DNA from: an uncultured Varibaculum sp.
Lineage (GTDB): Bacteria; Actinomycetota; Actinomycetes; Actinomycetales; Actinomycetaceae
Length of the DNA: 7,544 bases
Direction of reading: 5' to 3'
Assembly (NCBI RefSeq): GCF_902489465.1
Contig: NZ_CABTZZ010000059.1
Coordinates: 1-7,544 of the forward strand
Below the pieces are notes generated by a model, which had not been told where the DNA came from, made no database searches, and saw only the letters and a list, made by a program, of their open reading frames with translations. Of the stretch, positions 6,405-7,544 are shown one piece after another. A program made the translations under genes and the position numbers. How positions within the stretch are numbered: position 1 is the stretch's first letter; every line of letters starts with the position of its first letter.

Positions 6405-7046
6405 ATGGAATTTAAAGTCATTGACCATCCGCTGGTGAAACATAAGCTGACCATTCTTCGAGATAAAGACACCCCCTCTTCGGTGTTTCGGCAACTGGTT
6501 GATGAACTAGTTACCCTGCTCGCCTATGAGGCAACTCGGCATGTGCGGGTAACTCCCAAGCAGATCGAAACCCCGATTCAACCTATGGAAGGCGAGGTAA
6601 TCTCGACTCCCCGTCCGATCGTGATTCCGATTCTGCGTGCCGGACTAGGGATGCTGTCTGGTATGACTGCCTTACTGCCGACTGCAGAGGTCGGTTTCTT
6701 GGGGATGAAACGGGACGAAGAAACCTTGGCGATCGAAACCTATGCGAATCGTCTGCCCCAAGATTTAACTGACCGGCAAGTGTTCCTGGTCGATCCGATG
6801 CTGGCAACCGGCGGCACCCTGGTGGCGGCAATCGACTACGCTCTGGAGCGAGGCGCCCGGGATGTTACCTGTATCTGCCTGGTGGCGGCACCCGAAGGGG
6901 TTAAGCACGTAGAAGAACATATCGGTCAGCGGGCAGATGTTACCGTGGTGGTGGCGGCGCTCGATGAGGGGCTTACCCCGCAGGCTTATATTCGCCCCGG
7001 TCTGGGCGATGCCGGTGATCGTTTATACGGGATCGTAGATCAGTAG
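6405..7046 (+). CDS. upp: Uracil phosphoribosyltransferase
   Basis: A cytoplasmic pyrimidine salvage enzyme that converts uracil and PRPP to UMP and pyrophosphate. The 213 residues match the usual length of about 208. The N terminus MEFKVIDHPLVKHKLTILRD is the canonical UPRTase start and fixes the ATG at 6405. ILRAG (76-80) and the PRPP-binding loop DPMLATGGT (130-138) are intact. The uracil-binding end has YIRPGLGDAGDR (195-206), close to the family consensus. No Shine-Dalgarno lies at normal distance, so translation may begin on a leaderless or short-leader mRNA. It stands alone on the plus strand, divergent from ppk2, without a permease gene visible downstream. No clear terminator follows; the first strong hairpins are more than 140 bp away. 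Confidence 0.97.
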   Translation: MEFKVIDHPLVKHKLTILRDKDTPSSVFRQLVDELVTLLAYEATRHVRVTPKQIETPIQPMEGEVISTPRPIVIPILRAGLGMLSGMTALLPTAEVGFLGMKRDEETLAIETYANRLPQDLTDRQVFLVDPMLATGGTLVAAIDYALERGARDVTCICLVAAPEGVKHVEEHIGQRADVTVVVAALDEGLTPQAYIRPGLGDAGDRLYGIVDQ

Positions 7047-7188
7047 GCTCGCGTGGAGTTGCTTAGCGCGGTTGCGTAGCAGCGTGCTGGCGGCTTTGCT
7101 CTGTTCGTCGAGGTTATGCGGCGGTGATTGTTTTGCCACGGCGACAACGCGAAGGGACTAGCCGCGGGAGTGATCACATTTCGCGCCT

Positions 7189-7224
7189 AAAGTTTAGTTC
7201 TAGCGGACAAATCCGCTAAACTTT
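7189..7224. repeat. Nested, competing inverted repeats between upp and tRNA-Ser
   Basis: AAAGTTTAG (7189-7197) is a perfect inverted match to CTAAACTTT (7216-7224). Inside, TAGCGGA (7201-7207) pairs with TCCGCTA (7212-7218) around a CAAA loop. The two share bases 7216-7218, so they cannot both form completely. The left arm can also fold on itself (CTAAA-G-TTTAG, 7187-7197). No proper T tract follows, so I do not call a terminator. The rest of the gap from 7047 to 7188 shows no gene or clear signal. Confidence 0.45.
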
Positions 7225-7254
7225 TGAAGGTCTGTTAATGCAGCATTTGGTAGC

Positions 7255-7307
7255 GGTTCCTCGCTTTGCGCCTCAGGTACCTTCGGTGCCTTCGGCCGCG
7301 AGTAACC
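7255..7307 (+). repeat. Stem-loop upstream of tRNA-Ser
   Basis: GGTT (7255-7258) with AACC (7304-7307) and CTCGC (7260-7264) with GCGAG (7298-7302) form an outer stem with one mismatch. Inside, GGTACC (7276-7281) and GGTGCC (7285-7290) form a hairpin with a TTC loop. It ends 25 bp before the tRNA and would lie in the tRNA precursor if transcription starts upstream. No known RNA family is recognised. Confidence 0.35.
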
Positions 7308-7332
7308 ACACCAACAACTGAATACAGTACCT

Positions 7333-7417
7333 GGTAGCGTGTCCGAGCGGCCGAAGGTGCAGCACTCGAAATGCTGTGTGGGGCAACCCACCGTGGGTTC
7401 AAATCCCACCGCTACCG
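7333..7417 (+). tRNA. tRNA-Ser, anticodon CGA (reads UCG)
   Basis: An 85-nt class II tRNA. The acceptor stem GGTAGCG (7333-7339) pairs with CGCTACC (7410-7416), and the discriminator is G (7417), as expected for serine. The anticodon stem CAGCA/TGCTG (7360-7364/7372-7376) holds the loop CTCGAAA with anticodon CGA at 7367-7369. The long variable arm GTGGG/CCCAC (7378-7382/7387-7391) is diagnostic of tRNA-Ser here. The T arm is GTGGG-TTCAAAT-CCCAC (7393-7409). CCA is not encoded: the sequence after the discriminator is CAAG, so CCA must be added by the nucleotidyltransferase. Confidence 0.97.
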
Positions 7418-7428
7418 CAAGTGTGATG

Positions 7429-7466
7429 TCCCGCGACATATGTCCGCATATGTCGCGGGATTTTTT
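7429..7466 (+). terminator. Strong rho-independent terminator after tRNA-Ser
   Basis: A perfect 14-bp stem is formed by TCCCGCGACATATG (7429-7442) and CATATGTCGCGGGA (7447-7460) with a TCCG tetraloop, followed by six T (7461-7466). It begins 11 bp after the tRNA and clearly ends its transcript. Confidence 0.93.
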
Positions 7467-7479
7467 GGGTTTTTGGGGT

Positions 7480-7540
7480 GGGTGTTTCGGGTCATTTGTC
7501 CGTTTTGGGTTTGGGGTGTTTCAGGACATTTGTCCGTTTT
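7480..7540. repeat. Two-copy tandem repeat, 34-bp period, reaching the window edge
   Basis: The 27-bp blocks 7480-7506 and 7514-7540 agree at 25 of 27 positions, differing at 7489/7523 and 7492/7526. Each holds GGGTGTTTC and CATTTGTCCGTTTT. The second copy also has the inverted pair GGACA/TGTCC (7524-7528/7531-7535). G- and T-rich linkers separate them. The array may continue beyond the window. It could be a dispersed intergenic repeat or the edge of a mobile element; no transposase is visible. Confidence 0.6.
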
Positions 7541-7544
7541 TTGG

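Noticed and set aside
7170..7177. GTGATCAC palindrome
   Set aside because: Eight bases only, with no flanking symmetry or promoter around it.
7200..7439. Minus-strand 79-residue reading frame
   Set aside because: It runs antisense through the tRNA-Ser gene and its terminator; its GFEPTVG-like string is a familiar artefact of antisense tRNA frames.
7480..7544. CRISPR array
   Set aside because: Only two units with a 34-bp period and linkers of about 7 bp, far too short for spacers, and no cas genes are visible.

Overview
The window most likely comes from an actinobacterium of moderate GC content. An Actinomycetaceae-type genome such as Mobiluncus, Varibaculum or a relative would fit, but this is inference. 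The reasons are the balanced base composition, the LacI-type regulator and the upp gene that both appear to lack a Shine-Dalgarno leader (leaderless mRNAs are common in actinobacteria), a class I PPK2, and a tRNA-Ser whose CCA end is not encoded. No genus can be fixed from the sequence alone.

Left part (1-4595): a carbohydrate or polyol utilisation locus. It holds the C-terminal half of a sugar-porter MFS permease with a strong terminator, a LacI-family repressor on the minus strand, and a divergent two-gene operon. The operon encodes a Gfo/Idh/MocA NAD(P)-dependent dehydrogenase and a xylose-isomerase-like TIM-barrel isomerase/epimerase. Between repressor and operon lie a good sigma-70-type promoter (TTGATT, 17 bp, TACCAT) and, just at the predicted transcription start, a near-perfect palindrome with a central CpG that looks like a LacI-family operator. 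A second, AT-rich palindrome sits upstream of the -35 box. The simplest reading is uptake by the permease, oxidation of a sugar or cyclitol by the dehydrogenase, rearrangement of the keto product by the TIM-barrel enzyme, and induction through the repressor. The substrate is not determined.

Middle part (4640-6268, minus strand): a PPK2 polyphosphate kinase gene followed 30 bp later by a short-chain dehydrogenase/reductase gene, probably co-transcribed and convergent with the isomerase gene.

Right part (6405-7544): upp (uracil phosphoribosyltransferase) runs divergently from ppk2. It is followed by about 290 bp with no gene but with several inverted repeats, then a tRNA-Ser(CGA) gene, a 14-bp perfect-stem terminator, a G-quadruplex-type run and two copies of a 34-bp-period repeat that reach the window edge. 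The core genes are ordinary. The most unusual material is the regulatory DNA at 2242-2325 and the structured DNA around the tRNA.
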